DNA of 64,000 bases from Oleidesulfovibrio alaskensis DSM 16109 (GCF_000482745.1 NZ_KI519495.1:120214-184213); one strand, 5' to 3'. Counted from the stretch's first letter, positions 51,270 to 61,518 are shown. Made by a program: numbers and translations. The notes: generated from the sequence alone by a model not told the origin.

Positions 51270-52733
51270 CTACAGCAGCAGGCCCTGTGCCGGTTTCCGC
51301 CGGCCGCCCCCGCGGGAGACGGGTGCCGGAACAGGATGATTTTCAAGCGCCGCCACAGCGGCCACATAACCGTCCACATCAAATTTGGACCGTGCTCCGT
51401 TATAGCTCATGAAACGGATGGTGCCAAACACTTCGCGTTCGCGCCACGGCCTGTCGTGCACCCCGCCCACAGACCACGCCGCGCCTGCGTATCCGTTGGA
51501 GTCACGCCCGTCCAGCGACCAGCGGTCGTTCTGGCGGATGACAATGCGCAGCGCCTCTTCAGGCGACTCGGTCCATTCAAGAATTTTTTTGGCCCAGTAC
51601 ATGCGCATGTACCCGTGCATCTTGCCGGTAAGCACTATTTCCTGCTGCGCCGCATTCCACAGCGGGTCATGGGTGCGGGCCTTTTCCAGCTGCTGCTCAT
51701 CGTACAGATACGGGCGGCGGTCTGCGCGGTGTCTGTCCAGCGTCTTCAGCGCCCAGTCGGGAAAAGCTTCCACGCTGTCGTAGGACGGTTCATACCAGCA
51801 GAAATTATCCGCCAGCTCACGCCGCACCACAAGTTCTTCCACAAAGGCAGCGGCCCCTTCGCCGTACGTGCCTCCGGCAGTAGTCCCCTGTGCCTGCATA
51901 ACCTCCAGCACCGCGCGCTGAGCCGACAGCATGCCGAAATGCAGATATGGTGACAGATGCGAAAGCACCGGCATGAGCGGATTATTCCGTTCGGCGGCAT
52001 AACGGTGCATACGCACCCTGATGAACGCCGTCAGTTCGGCCAGTGCCGCGTTCTCTCCGGGGGGCAGCCAGCCCGCCGGCTGCACTGATGCATCGGCCTG
52101 CAGACTGTCCAGCGCCGCCTGCCAGTCCGGACGCTGATACGCGCCTTTCCACGGCACGGCTGCGGGCTGCAGGGCAGGCAGCGGATCAAGGTATTCATCA
52201 AGCAGGCGGTGAATTTTAGGGCGTATGGTACGGGCCGCGTATTCGCGTTTGTCAGAAGCACGCAGGCAGGGCACCACATTGCGGCTGTCCACCACATCCA
52301 CGGCTATGTCCAGCTGTCTGGCGGCTTCCACCGCGCTGCGTATCCACTGCCGCTTGATGCGCAGCGTGTCAAAATCGGTCACCACGCGTGACGCGCCGTG
52401 CGCCTGTGCAAAGCGGACAACCTCCTCCGGCGGCGTACCGCGCAGAAGAAACAGCGGAATGCCCAGCTCTTCCAGAATACGGGCAGTTTCTTCCAGCCCC
52501 TGCAGCATAAAATGGAAATGCCGCAGTCCGGCATCGATAAACTGCGGCACAAGGCAGAACACCACGGCCAGAGGCGCTCCGTCGGCCGCGGCGCACTGCT
52601 GCGCATGCAGCAGCGCCCAGTTGTCACGGGCGCGCATCTCGCGGTGCATCCAGTACAGAACCGGCGCTCCCGCGGCATGTCCGCGGGCTTCTTGCGGCGG
52701 TACCGTGCTGTAACTCAGACGTCCAGAGTGCAT
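51270..52733 (-). CDS. phr: Class II CPD photolyase
   Basis: A 487-residue FAD photolyase that splits UV-made cyclobutane dimers with light. Class II marks are MRARDNWALLHAQ in the antenna domain, EELVVRRELADNFCWY, GKMHGYMRMYWAKKILEW and DRWSLDGRDSNGYAG with the late SVGGVHDRPWREREVFG. The start overlaps the stop of the upstream receiver gene by one base (TAATG), so the two are translated together. A light-dependent enzyme in a sulfate reducer suggests exposure to lit surface sediments. Confidence 0.92.
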   Translation of the reverse strand: MHSGRLSYSTVPPQEARGHAAGAPVLYWMHREMRARDNWALLHAQQCAAADGAPLAVVFCLVPQFIDAGLRHFHFMLQGLEETARILEELGIPLFLLRGTPPEEVVRFAQAHGASRVVTDFDTLRIKRQWIRSAVEAARQLDIAVDVVDSRNVVPCLRASDKREYAARTIRPKIHRLLDEYLDPLPALQPAAVPWKGAYQRPDWQAALDSLQADASVQPAGWLPPGENAALAELTAFIRVRMHRYAAERNNPLMPVLSHLSPYLHFGMLSAQRAVLEVMQAQGTTAGGTYGEGAAAFVEELVVRRELADNFCWYEPSYDSVEAFPDWALKTLDRHRADRRPYLYDEQQLEKARTHDPLWNAAQQEIVLTGKMHGYMRMYWAKKILEWTESPEEALRIVIRQNDRWSLDGRDSNGYAGAAWSVGGVHDRPWREREVFGTIRFMSYNGARSKFDVDGYVAAVAALENHPVPAPVSRGGGRRKPAQGLLL

Positions 52734-53551
52734 TATCCCTCCGGCAGGGTATCCTGACAGGTCCGCAGGTCTTTCATCACTTCCAGCACGCTTACGGTCT
52801 GGTTAACGCGCCAGTAAAATTCCTCCACCTCAAACGGCTTGGTCAGAAAATCGTTGGCGCCGTTTTTCAGAAACTGCGCCGTCAGCGAACCTGACCCCGC
52901 GGCGGAAACGCCCACTATGGCGATACGGTCGACCTTGTAGCGGGCACGCACGGTCTTCACCAGTTCAAAGCCGTCCATGTTGGGCATGTTGTAGTCGGTG
53001 ATTATCAGACCGATGTCAGGATTTTCCGCCAGCCTGTCCACGGCTTCCAGCCCGTCGGCGGCTTCCAGCACCTGAAAGCGCTGCACTTCGAGCAGATGGC
53101 GCAGGTGGGCACGAGACATGCGCGAATCTTCGACCACAAGGGCTTTGACAAACTGGTTTTTAAAAAGCCGCTCCAGACTGCGGACCATGGGGTCCATATC
53201 CTGAATGGTGCCCTTGAAAAAGAAATCGGCCACGTTGCGCTCGATGAACCGTCTGCGGATATCCTCGTTGAAGGTGGCGGTAAGCACCACGGTGGGCACC
53301 CCGAAATCAAGGCACAGATCCACGCCCTCGCCGTTGGGGGCGTCGGGCAGATTCAGGTCTATGACCGCCACGAAAATACGCTCTTTGTGGGTGGTCAGCA
53401 GGGCTCTGGCTTCTTCCAGCGTATATGCAGCCAGCGTGTCAAACTGGCTGAGCGCCATTATCTGGTTGCGGATTATTTTTGACTGAACGGGGCTGTCTTC
53501 AATGATAAGCACCGTCTGGGCCGCATAAAGAGCTTCCATATCATTCATCAT
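52733..53551 (-). CDS. Double-receiver response regulator (copy 2)
   Basis: A 272-residue paralogue of the 50362-51183 protein: REC1 VLIIEDSPVQSK with VIDLNLPDAPNGE; REC2 KALVVEDSRMSRAH, LIITDYNMPNMDG, FLTKPFEVEEFYW. No output domain. ATG 53551 has AAGGG 6 bases upstream; internal ATG codons 53548 and 53539 are also possible. First gene of the operon copy 2 - photolyase - copy 1. Confidence 0.9.
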   Translation of the reverse strand: MMNDMEALYAAQTVLIIEDSPVQSKIIRNQIMALSQFDTLAAYTLEEARALLTTHKERIFVAVIDLNLPDAPNGEGVDLCLDFGVPTVVLTATFNEDIRRRFIERNVADFFFKGTIQDMDPMVRSLERLFKNQFVKALVVEDSRMSRAHLRHLLEVQRFQVLEAADGLEAVDRLAENPDIGLIITDYNMPNMDGFELVKTVRARYKVDRIAIVGVSAAGSGSLTAQFLKNGANDFLTKPFEVEEFYWRVNQTVSVLEVMKDLRTCQDTLPEG

Positions 53552-53641
53552 ACCAAACCCTTGAGGGATATGCAGAACGCGGAAAAACCGGCCGCGCATA
53601 CCCTCAACCATAGCGGCAGCACGTCCGGCAGGCAACGAAAA

Positions 53642-54532
53642 TCAAGCGCGGCGGGACGTACGCGCCCATGCGAAAAGGCGCGTTGCCAGCCAGTCAAGGA
53701 CAAGAGCGGGATTCACATTGTAAATGAGAGAGTCCTGACACTCCGCCAGCGCTTCATCCAGACGGCGCATGGCGGCGGTATCAAGGCGCGAGACAAGCAG
53801 GCGGGCAAACGAAGACGCCCCGCGGCCGGTGAGAGCCAGGGCAAGCTGGCGCTGCAGAAATGCCACCAGCTGCAACGCAGTTCCCTGATCGATGCTGCCC
53901 TTGGCACCGGTGCGGGCAAACCAGCCCTCTTCGCCTGACACAAAACCGGCAAGGGCATCGGCCCATTCCTGCACGGCAGGGTCGCAGGCGCCGCCGTCCG
54001 GCCAGGCCAGAGTCAGCACCCAGCTGCGGGAAACAAGAGTCGGCAGCAGACGCTCACGCTGCGGGGCCAGCAGAACAAAACTGGTTCCGGGACGGGGTTC
54101 TTCCAGCGATTTAAGAAGGGCATTGGCGGCCTCTATGCCCAGCGACTGAGCCTCGGCCAGCACAACCACACGGTAGCGGCCTCTGGGAGGTTCGCCCAGC
54201 ACGGCACGCACGGCGCGCACATCATCAATCTTGATGGAACCCTGCGCACCGTCCAGATAAAACATATCGCGGTTGTTGCGCGTGGCAAACTGGGTGCAGA
54301 CAGCGCAGGAAAGGCAGGGCGCACCGGTCCCCGCGCAGTTGAGACGCGCGGCCCACCACAGCGCCACGGCCTCGCGTTCGCGGGGGGTGCCGCCTTCCAG
54401 CAGCAGCACCTGCGGCACAGAGCCGGCAAGCCGCTCAAGATAGCCCCGCACCCTGTCGTGACGCGACGACAGGGCCGGGGCTATGATATCAGAGGCATGC
54501 GGCGCACAGAGCGTTTCACCCTGAGCGGACAC
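53642..54532 (-). CDS. holB: DNA polymerase III delta-prime subunit
   Basis: A 296-residue clamp-loader ATPase-like subunit. CAGTGAPCLSCAVC is the zinc module, and YRVVVLAEAQSLGIEAANALLKSLEEPRPGTSFVLLA is the conserved core. As usual for delta-prime, the P-loop (LLLEGGTPREREA) is degenerate; the SRC sensor motif reads SRSW. GTG 54532 begins 3 bases after purA stops, with AGGAA inside purA, so it is coupled to purA. Confidence 0.85.
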   Translation of the reverse strand: MSAQGETLCAPHASDIIAPALSSRHDRVRGYLERLAGSVPQVLLLEGGTPREREAVALWWAARLNCAGTGAPCLSCAVCTQFATRNNRDMFYLDGAQGSIKIDDVRAVRAVLGEPPRGRYRVVVLAEAQSLGIEAANALLKSLEEPRPGTSFVLLAPQRERLLPTLVSRSWVLTLAWPDGGACDPAVQEWADALAGFVSGEEGWFARTGAKGSIDQGTALQLVAFLQRQLALALTGRGASSFARLLVSRLDTAAMRRLDEALAECQDSLIYNVNPALVLDWLATRLFAWARTSRRA

Positions 54533-54535
54533 GTC

Positions 54536-55819
54536 TTATTTCCTGTTGAGCGTCTGGTCGCGTTCGGGGCCCACGGAAATCATGGACACAGGCACGCCCA
54601 GCAGCTCTTCGATACGGCAGATATAATTACGGGCGGCCTCGGGCAGGTCTTCCCATGTTTTGGCTGCGGTTATGTCGTCATCCCATCCGGGCATGGTTTC
54701 ATATACCGGTGTCACATGGGCAAGGCCGTTCTGTTCCTGCGGCGGGTGCTGCAGACGCTGGCCGTTGTATTCGTAAGCCACACAGATTTTCAGTTCCTTC
54801 AGCCCGCTCATGACATCCAGCTTGGTCAGAGCTATGTCGGTGGGACCGTTCAGGCGCACCGATTCGCGCAGCAGGGCGCAGTCCAGCCACCCGCAGCGAC
54901 GCTTGCGGCCGGTGGTGGCGCCGAATTCGTGCCCCACGCTCTGCATGTGGTTGCCGGCTTCGTCATCAAGCTCGGTGGGGAAGGGGCCTGCGCCCACACG
55001 GGTGGTGTACGCTTTTACTATGGCCACCACACGGTCCAGACGCGAAGCGGGAATACCGCTGCCCGCGGCGGCGTTGCCGGCCACGGTGTTGGAAGAGGTC
55101 ACAAAAGGATATGTACCGTGGTCGATATCCAGATGCGTTCCCTGCGCGCCCTCGAACATGACGCCGGAATCATTTGCCCATGCATCTTCGATAACCGAAG
55201 ACACATCGGTCAGATACGGCACCAGACGGCCGCCCACGGCCATCACTTCGTCAAACACCGCATCCACGGACATGGCTTCGCGCCCGTACAATGCCGTGAA
55301 CAGGGCGTTCTTTTCCACCAGAGCGGCTTCTATCTTCGAGCGCAGCAGTGCGGGGTCGGCCAGATCGCCGGCACGCACGCCGATGCGCGACATTTTATCT
55401 TCGTAGCAGGGACCAATGCCACGGCCTGTGGTGCCGATCCTGCTTTCTTTGTTTTTAAAGTCCTCACGGGCGACATCAAGCGCCTTGTGATAAGGCATGA
55501 TCACATGGGCCTTGCGGCTGATCATGAGCCTCTGGGGGCCCACGTCGATACCACGCTCTGCAAGGGCTTCCACTTCCTTCCAGAACACCACGGGGTCCAG
55601 CACCACTCCGTTGCCGATAAGGCACGTTTTGCCTTCGTGCAGAATGCCGGAGGGAATAAGGTGCAGTATGTAGGACTTGTCACCCACAATAACGGTGTGG
55701 CCCGCGTTGTTTCCGCCCTGGAAGCGGACGATGACGTCTATTTCCCGGGAAAGCAGGTCGACGATCTTACCTTTTCCTTCGTCGCCCCACTGTGCTCCCA
55801 TGATTACCACGTTTGACAT
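54536..55819 (-). CDS. purA: Adenylosuccinate synthetase
   Basis: A 427-residue GTP-dependent enzyme making adenylosuccinate from IMP and aspartate. Motifs: GAQWGDEGKGKIVD near the start, QGGNNAGHTV, GTTGRGIGPCYEDK, EGAQGTHLDIDHGTYPFVTSSN and TTGRKRRCGWLD. Start 55819 is chosen because AAGGAG lies 6 bases upstream; ATG 55825 would leave no spacing. Confidence 0.96.
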   Translation of the reverse strand: MSNVVIMGAQWGDEGKGKIVDLLSREIDVIVRFQGGNNAGHTVIVGDKSYILHLIPSGILHEGKTCLIGNGVVLDPVVFWKEVEALAERGIDVGPQRLMISRKAHVIMPYHKALDVAREDFKNKESRIGTTGRGIGPCYEDKMSRIGVRAGDLADPALLRSKIEAALVEKNALFTALYGREAMSVDAVFDEVMAVGGRLVPYLTDVSSVIEDAWANDSGVMFEGAQGTHLDIDHGTYPFVTSSNTVAGNAAAGSGIPASRLDRVVAIVKAYTTRVGAGPFPTELDDEAGNHMQSVGHEFGATTGRKRRCGWLDCALLRESVRLNGPTDIALTKLDVMSGLKELKICVAYEYNGQRLQHPPQEQNGLAHVTPVYETMPGWDDDITAAKTWEDLPEAARNYICRIEELLGVPVSMISVGPERDQTLNRK

Positions 55820-56019
55820 TTCCATCTCCTTGTGACATGCAGGTCGCCTTTCCGACGCAAAACAGGAGTTCGGCGCACGGCATAAGGGATCATTACCTAC
55901 ATGCCGCCAATAGAAAAGTCAAACGGATGGCCACCGGAAAAGGCCCCGCAACCTGCTTCGGACGGGCTCTCCTCTGTACGTTTCTCGCCTCGCATCCCGT
56001 CCGGACACGTCACCTTCTC

Positions 56020-57498
56020 ATGAAACAATCACATACACGCATGGGCAAGCGCCTGCTCGCCGCACTGTCAGTGACGGTGCTGAGCATCCTGCTCTCATGC
56101 TCCGAGCGCGAAAAGCAGCCCGTGCAGCCCGACAACACGCTGCGCGTGGTGGCCCCGCACAGGGAACGTGTTTCCAGCGCTCTGTCCCCTTACGGCCCGG
56201 GTTACGAACATGAACTTGTTATGCATTTTGCCCGCCAGGCCGGCTATGATATTGAATGGATCGAAGCTTCCACCATGGAAGACGCCCTGCAGGCGCTGGC
56301 CGAAAGACGCGGCGACCTCATTGTGGGATACGGCGGCGACATAACCGCCGCTCCGCAGACAACAACCCGCCACAACGACGCGCCGCCGCCGTCACCCGTG
56401 GTGTCCGGCCCGGCGTACGGCCATTACAACCCGGTGCTGGTGCACAGCACGCGCCGCTACGGCCTGCGCCGCGGCAATGAAATGTGCGACACTCCGGTAC
56501 TGGTCACCGCAGACCCCGAACTGGAAGAAATACTGGAAGCCAAGGCCGACACGCTGGAATGCGTGCCCATGACCGAGGCTTCACAAGACGTCTACCTGAC
56601 GCCGATTCTCCAGTCGCTCGACACCAACAGCGCCCGGTTCGCCATGCTGGACAATCTGGGGTACAGCCTGTGGCAGCCATTTTACCCCGGTGTGCGCACC
56701 GCCAAGGTGCTCACCCAGAAAATACCATACCGCTGGTTCTGGCGCGGCGACGACGCGCGTCTCAACGAGGCTGCGCTGTCTTTCTGGGCCCAGCGCGAAA
56801 ACGACTCTCTGCTGGACGACATGCAGGAGCGGTATTTCGGCTTTCTGCCGGAAGAGGTGGACCGCTATGACGTGGCACTGCTGCGCCGCGCTCTGGAAAG
56901 CAAAGTACCGCAGTATGCACAGGCCATCGGCAACGCTGCCAGAGAACAGAGCATCGATCCGCTGCTGCTCATCGCCGTCATCTATCAGGAATCACGCTTT
57001 GACGCCGACGCACGCAGCAAAACAGGTGTGCGCGGCCTGATGATGGTAACGCAGGACACCGCCCGGCTGCTGGGCATCAACCGCCTTGACCCGGAGCAGT
57101 CCATACGGGGCGGCGCCCGCTACCTGCGCATGCTGTGGGATTCGCTGGAAGACATGGAGCTTGACCCCTGGAACCGCTGGTTTTTCACACTGGCGGCATA
57201 CAATCAGGGGCCCGGCCATCTGTTCGACGCCATCAAGCTCAGCCGCGCCCGCGGCGGCACCGGCCGCACGTGGCGCGAACTGAAAGAGGTATATCCTCTG
57301 CTTGCATGGGAACGCTGGTACAGCCGCACCAAGCACGGCTACTGTCGCGGGTTCGAGGCGGTAGCCTATGTGGAGAACATCCGCTTCTACTATTACATCC
57401 TCAACGGATTACTCACTCTCGCGCGGCCTGAAACTGAGGATCTTGGCCCTCTTCTGAGCGGGCTGCCCCCCGACTGGCCCGTCGGCGCCGGAACGTGA
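56020..57498 (+). CDS. mltF: MltF-like membrane-bound lytic murein transglycosylase
   Basis: A 492-residue lipoprotein (lipobox LLSC in LSVTVLSILLSCSEREK). A family 3 solute-binding-like domain (NTLRVVAPHRER, YEHELVMHFARQAGYDIEWIEA) is followed by an SLT lysozyme-like domain with the catalytic Glu in IYQESRFDADARSKTGVRGLMMV and AAYNQGPGHL. It cleaves peptidoglycan glycan strands in the periplasm. The frame is open far upstream; ATG 56020 puts a signal peptide at the N-terminus. ATG 56041 is an alternative. Its 3' end overlaps a minus-strand gene by 90 bases. Confidence 0.85.
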   Translation: MKQSHTRMGKRLLAALSVTVLSILLSCSEREKQPVQPDNTLRVVAPHRERVSSALSPYGPGYEHELVMHFARQAGYDIEWIEASTMEDALQALAERRGDLIVGYGGDITAAPQTTTRHNDAPPPSPVVSGPAYGHYNPVLVHSTRRYGLRRGNEMCDTPVLVTADPELEEILEAKADTLECVPMTEASQDVYLTPILQSLDTNSARFAMLDNLGYSLWQPFYPGVRTAKVLTQKIPYRWFWRGDDARLNEAALSFWAQRENDSLLDDMQERYFGFLPEEVDRYDVALLRRALESKVPQYAQAIGNAAREQSIDPLLLIAVIYQESRFDADARSKTGVRGLMMVTQDTARLLGINRLDPEQSIRGGARYLRMLWDSLEDMELDPWNRWFFTLAAYNQGPGHLFDAIKLSRARGGTGRTWRELKEVYPLLAWERWYSRTKHGYCRGFEAVAYVENIRFYYYILNGLLTLARPETEDLGPLLSGLPPDWPVGAGT

Positions 57499-57768
57499 CG
57501 CTCCCTCGAACAGGCTGATATCGCCGTCGTAACCGGAAAGCGGCGGCAGTCCGTCATCGGGGCGGGCCATTTCGGACATATGGCTGTTATGCAGCTGGTT
57601 TTTCCAGCGCACGGCCTGCACCATGCCAAAGGCGATGGCCGCCTCTTCCCAGCGGGAAGAAGGCTCGAACCGTTCGACCCGTTCGGCCAGTGTGTCCCAC
57701 AACGCCATAAGGGACGCCTCGTCGTATGAATTGAGCTGACGGGCAAGCTTGAGCAATGCTCGTTCCAT
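57409..57768 (-). CDS. Small hypothetical protein overlapping mltF
   Basis: A 119-residue protein beginning MERALLKLARQLNSYDEASLMALWDTLAERVERFEPSSRWEEAAIAFGMVQAVRWKNQLHNSHMSEM. ATG 57768 has AGGAG 9 bases upstream, and the first 75 residues look like a conserved helical domain; the tail is disordered. Its last 90 bases overlap the end of mltF on the other strand. Function unknown. Confidence 0.6.
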   Translation of the reverse strand: MERALLKLARQLNSYDEASLMALWDTLAERVERFEPSSRWEEAAIAFGMVQAVRWKNQLHNSHMSEMARPDDGLPPLSGYDGDISLFEGASRSGADGPVGGQPAQKRAKILSFRPRESE

Positions 57769-58033
57769 CGGGTTGATTCTCCTGCATGTTTGATAACGGC
57801 GGGGCAATAACACAATGCTGCGGTCCGCACACGCCGGCCGGTAAAGGCCGGACGCGGTCCCACGCTACGCCAAACGGGGCGGGGCTTCAAATGGAAATTG
57901 CCCACCGCAACGCCCTGTGGTACCCTGCCCGCCTCGCATGACCGCATGCGGCGGGGCGCCGGTTCACGCGCCGCCGCCATCCAATCAATCTGCACGGGCG
58001 CGCGGCGTCCGTCTAGCCGGAGTTCACAGCAGC

Positions 58034-59308
58034 ATGAGCGACCTCAAGAAAATGTACAGCACCCTGCAGGAAGATCCGTTTCCTGCTGAAATGACCCTGC
58101 GTCTGGGCGATCAGGAACTGCATTACACCAAGCGCACCTGGACCATCGACGGTCAGGAAAAAGGCCTGCGCTACGGCGAAAACCCCGACCAGCCCGCAGC
58201 CCTGTACCAGCTGGACAAGGGCAGCCTGACACTGGGCGGGGTAACCTTCCGCGGGCCGGGTGCCGGTCTTGTCTCCTCCCTTGAGGAAAAGCACATGATT
58301 CAGGCCGGCAAGCACCCCGGCAAGACCAATTTCACCGACGTGGACAACGCGCTGAATATCCTGCAATACCTTGATGCAAAGCCCGCTGCCCTCATCATGA
58401 AACATAACAACCCCAGCGGTGCAGCATGGAGCAGCGACGGCGTGGCAACAGCGCTGGAACGCGCCTTCTGGTGCGACCGCATCGCAGCTTTCGGCGGCGC
58501 GGTCATTGTCAACCGTCCGCTGGACAAAAAAGCGGCCGAGCTTATCAGCTCATGCTATTTCGAGGTGGTGGCGGCTCCTGATTTTGAAGAAGGCGTGGTT
58601 GAAATGCTCAAAAGCAGGAAAAATCTGCGTATTCTGCAGATTCCCGGCATCAGCCGTCTGCCCGAACTGGCCCGCATGCCGTTCATCGACCTGAAGTCGC
58701 TGCAGGACGGCGGCATCATCATGCAGCACTCTTTCCGCAACCGCATTCTGAGCGCAGATGATTTTCTGCCTGCAACGGCGGAAAAAGACGGCGTCACCGT
58801 CAATGCGCGCAAACCTTCCCCGCAGGAAGCCGACGACCTGCTTTTCGCATGGGCTGTCGAAGCGGGCGTCACGTCCAACTCTGTCATTTTTGCACGCAAC
58901 GGCGCCACCGTATCCATCGGCACCGGCGAACAGGACCGCGTGGGCTGCGTGGAACTGGCAGTGCACAAAGCCTATACAAAATATGCCGACACCCTGGCCT
59001 TCCGCGAACAGGGCTGTTCGCTGTACGAACTGAAGCAGAAGGCAGCCGGCGATTCCGCAGCAGCCGAAGCTCTTGAAGACATCGAAGCCCGCACACGCGC
59101 CGACAGGGGCGGTCTGCCCGGTACCGCCATGGTGTCCGACGGCTTTTTCCCCTTCCGCGACGGAGTGGATGCGGCCATTGCCCACGGGGTGGCCGCCATT
59201 GCCCAGCCCGGCGGTTCCATACGCGACCACGAGGTCATCATGGCCTGCAACGAGGCTGCCCCGCAGGTAGCCATGGTCTTCACCGGCCAGCGGTCTTTCA
59301 AGCATTAA
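58034..59308 (+). CDS. purH: AICAR formyltransferase (PurH-like, without IMP cyclohydrolase domain)
   Basis: A 424-residue protein holding the AICAR transformylase half of PurH: LRYGENPDQPAALYQ, the catalytic Lys-His in MKHNNPSGAAW, FGGAVIVNRPLDKKAAELI, TSNSVIFARNGATVSIGTGEQDRV and the end segment SDGFFPFRDGVD. The 200-residue N-terminal IMP cyclohydrolase (MGS-like) domain of bifunctional PurH (about 530 residues) is missing, so that step must be done by another enzyme. ATG 58034 has GGAG 11 bases upstream. Near purA in the same purine theme. Confidence 0.85.
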   Translation: MSDLKKMYSTLQEDPFPAEMTLRLGDQELHYTKRTWTIDGQEKGLRYGENPDQPAALYQLDKGSLTLGGVTFRGPGAGLVSSLEEKHMIQAGKHPGKTNFTDVDNALNILQYLDAKPAALIMKHNNPSGAAWSSDGVATALERAFWCDRIAAFGGAVIVNRPLDKKAAELISSCYFEVVAAPDFEEGVVEMLKSRKNLRILQIPGISRLPELARMPFIDLKSLQDGGIIMQHSFRNRILSADDFLPATAEKDGVTVNARKPSPQEADDLLFAWAVEAGVTSNSVIFARNGATVSIGTGEQDRVGCVELAVHKAYTKYADTLAFREQGCSLYELKQKAAGDSAAAEALEDIEARTRADRGGLPGTAMVSDGFFPFRDGVDAAIAHGVAAIAQPGGSIRDHEVIMACNEAAPQVAMVFTGQRSFKH

Positions 59309-59314
59309 CCGGCA

Positions 59315-59340
59315 GCGGAGGGCGGCATGCCGCCCTCCGC
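59315..59340. other. 26-bp perfect palindrome after purH
   Basis: Half site GCGGAGGGCGGCA is followed at once by its complement. No T-run follows; a 3' stability element or a Rho-independent stop of weak type. A similar 26-base palindrome lies at 14327-14352. Confidence 0.55.
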
Positions 59341-59384
59341 ATACCGCTGAAACAAGCAACCACGCGCAAACACAAGCAGGAATC

Positions 59385-61481
59385 ATGAGCGCTACCTCCC
59401 CTCTGGTCCAATACCCCGGCCCGGGCTGCATCGTCGAATTCATGCAGGGCAACAAGCCCCAGATAGCATGGGTTCAGGAAGAACAGTCCGGCAAACTGCG
59501 CCTTCTCACCCAGAGCAAGCGGGAGACAAAGCTCGCAGCGGCACGCGTCATGCCATGGGCCGGTCCGCAGTACGGTGCCGACAAATCACGTCAGGAAGCA
59601 CTGGTTCTGCTGAACCAGCACGAAGAACGCCGCAACACCAGAGCGGCCGCGCTTGACCCGCTGGAACTGTGGGAACTGGCGCAGGGCGAAGTACAGGCTG
59701 CCACGGCGCAGTGGTTTGCCGAACTGCTGCACGAATCGCCCGACGCAGACGACATAGCCGCCATGGGCCGCGTGCTGCTGGAATGCAAGACACATTTCAA
59801 GTTTCAGTCGCCGGAGTTTGAAATATACGACGCAGAAAAAGTGCACGCCCGCATGACCGAACAGGAAGCCCGCCGGAAACGCGAACAGCTCGCATCCGAA
59901 GGTCATGATTTTCTGCGCGCTCTGTGGGAAACCCACCAGAAAAGACGCACCCCGCCCTGCACGCCTGAAGATGCCGGACTGGCTGCCGAAATTGAAGCCC
60001 TGCTGCGCAAACGCATCGCAGAACCGGACGATCACGACTCAGAACAGTTGTGGAAACAGATATCCAAAGGGCTGCCGGACGTGCCGCACCTGCCTCTGCT
60101 GCTGGCACAGGCATGGGGTATTGTGCCCGCCCACCATAATTTTCATCTGGACAGGGCCGATTATGACAGATCGCCCGACTGGCACGCTCCCCATGCACAG
60201 GCACTCGCAGACCTGCGTCGGCGTGTGCTTGCCGCACGCACCGAACCCTGCGGTATTCCGTTCATCAGCATCGATTCCTCCTCCACGCGTGACATTGACG
60301 ATGCCTTCCATATCGAACCGCGCGCCGACGGCGGCCACCGCCTGCGGCTGGCCATTGCCTGCCCCGCTCTGGGATGGGAATTCGGCAGCGAACTGGACAA
60401 AGCCGTCATGCGCCGCGCCACCAGCATATATCTTCCCGAAGGCAATCTGCACATGCTGCCGGAAGAGCTGGGCACGGACTTTTTCAGTCTCATAGGACAG
60501 CAGGAGCGGCCGGCTCTGGTCATGGAATTTGACATTGCTCCCGCCGGACAACTGGAAGCCACAACCCTGAAGGCGTGCTGGGTACAGCTGGCAGCCAACC
60601 TGAGTTATGCCGACTGCGAAGCCGTGCTGAACGGCGATCCGGGCTGGGACGCCCCCGACAACCCCGCCGCCGCCTTTGCTGACCAGCTGAAGGCCGGAGC
60701 CGCGCTTTCGCGCATCTTGCTGGAACAACGGGTGTCCTGCGGGGCCGTGGTCATCGAACGCCCGGACCCCAAAACCACTCTTACCGGCACCGGAGCCGAC
60801 ACACAGGTGGAAATTGAGCACGACAGCCCCACTCCGGCATCGTGCCTGCTGGTCAGCGAAATGATGATACTGGCCAACAGCGGTATTGCCCTGTGGGCAA
60901 AAGACCGTGACATAGCCCTGCTGCACCGCACGCAGGACGTGGGCGTGCCCAAGGAATACGCCGGAGTATGGGACCAGCCCCATGACATCGCCCGCGTGGT
61001 CAAGGCGCTGTCGTCCGCCGTGCTGGAAACGGCCCCGCGCAGGCATTCAGGCATAGGCGTACCCGCCTACAGCCCTGTCACATCGCCGCTGCGGCGCTAT
61101 CCCGACCTTGTCAACGTTGCGCAACTCATACATTATCTCGGCACCGGCACTCCCCGCTGGTCGCGCGACGAGCTTGATGCCATGCTGCCGCTGCTCACCG
61201 CACGGCTGGATGCCGCAGGGCAGGTGCAACGTTTCCGCCCAAGATACTGGAAACTGCTGTACTTCAAGCAGAAAGGCGATAAAACGTGGTGGGACGCAGT
61301 GGTGACGGACGAAAACGATGCCTTTGTCACCGTGTCGCTGCCCGATCAACAGATTTTTGTGCGCGGACGCAGGTCCTCTTTCGGCGAAAGGGCGCACCCC
61401 GGTACCAGACTTATGGTGCGCATCGGCAAAGTGCATCCGCTTAACAACGAGATCCAGATACTGGACGTCATGGAACAATAG
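59385..61481 (+). CDS. RNase II/RNB-family exoribonuclease
   Basis: A 698-residue RNB-domain protein. The catalytic acidic cluster is intact in [15 protein letters not shown], with LYIPEG-like [24 protein letters not shown] and the late [20 protein letters not shown]. An N-terminal helical region and a C-terminal S1-like barrel ([19 protein letters not shown]) frame it. It degrades RNA 3' to 5' processively. The layout resembles the RNase II-type enzymes of cyanobacteria and deltaproteobacteria rather than E. coli RNase R. Starts 76 bases after purH. Confidence 0.88.
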
Positions 61482-61518
61482 TCCCGCGCAACGCGCATTA
61501 CGCAAGGAGAACTCCCCT

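Noticed and set aside
59315..59340. Intrinsic terminator after purH
   Set aside because: The 26-base palindrome is strong, but no T-run follows on either strand, so it is listed only as a hairpin.
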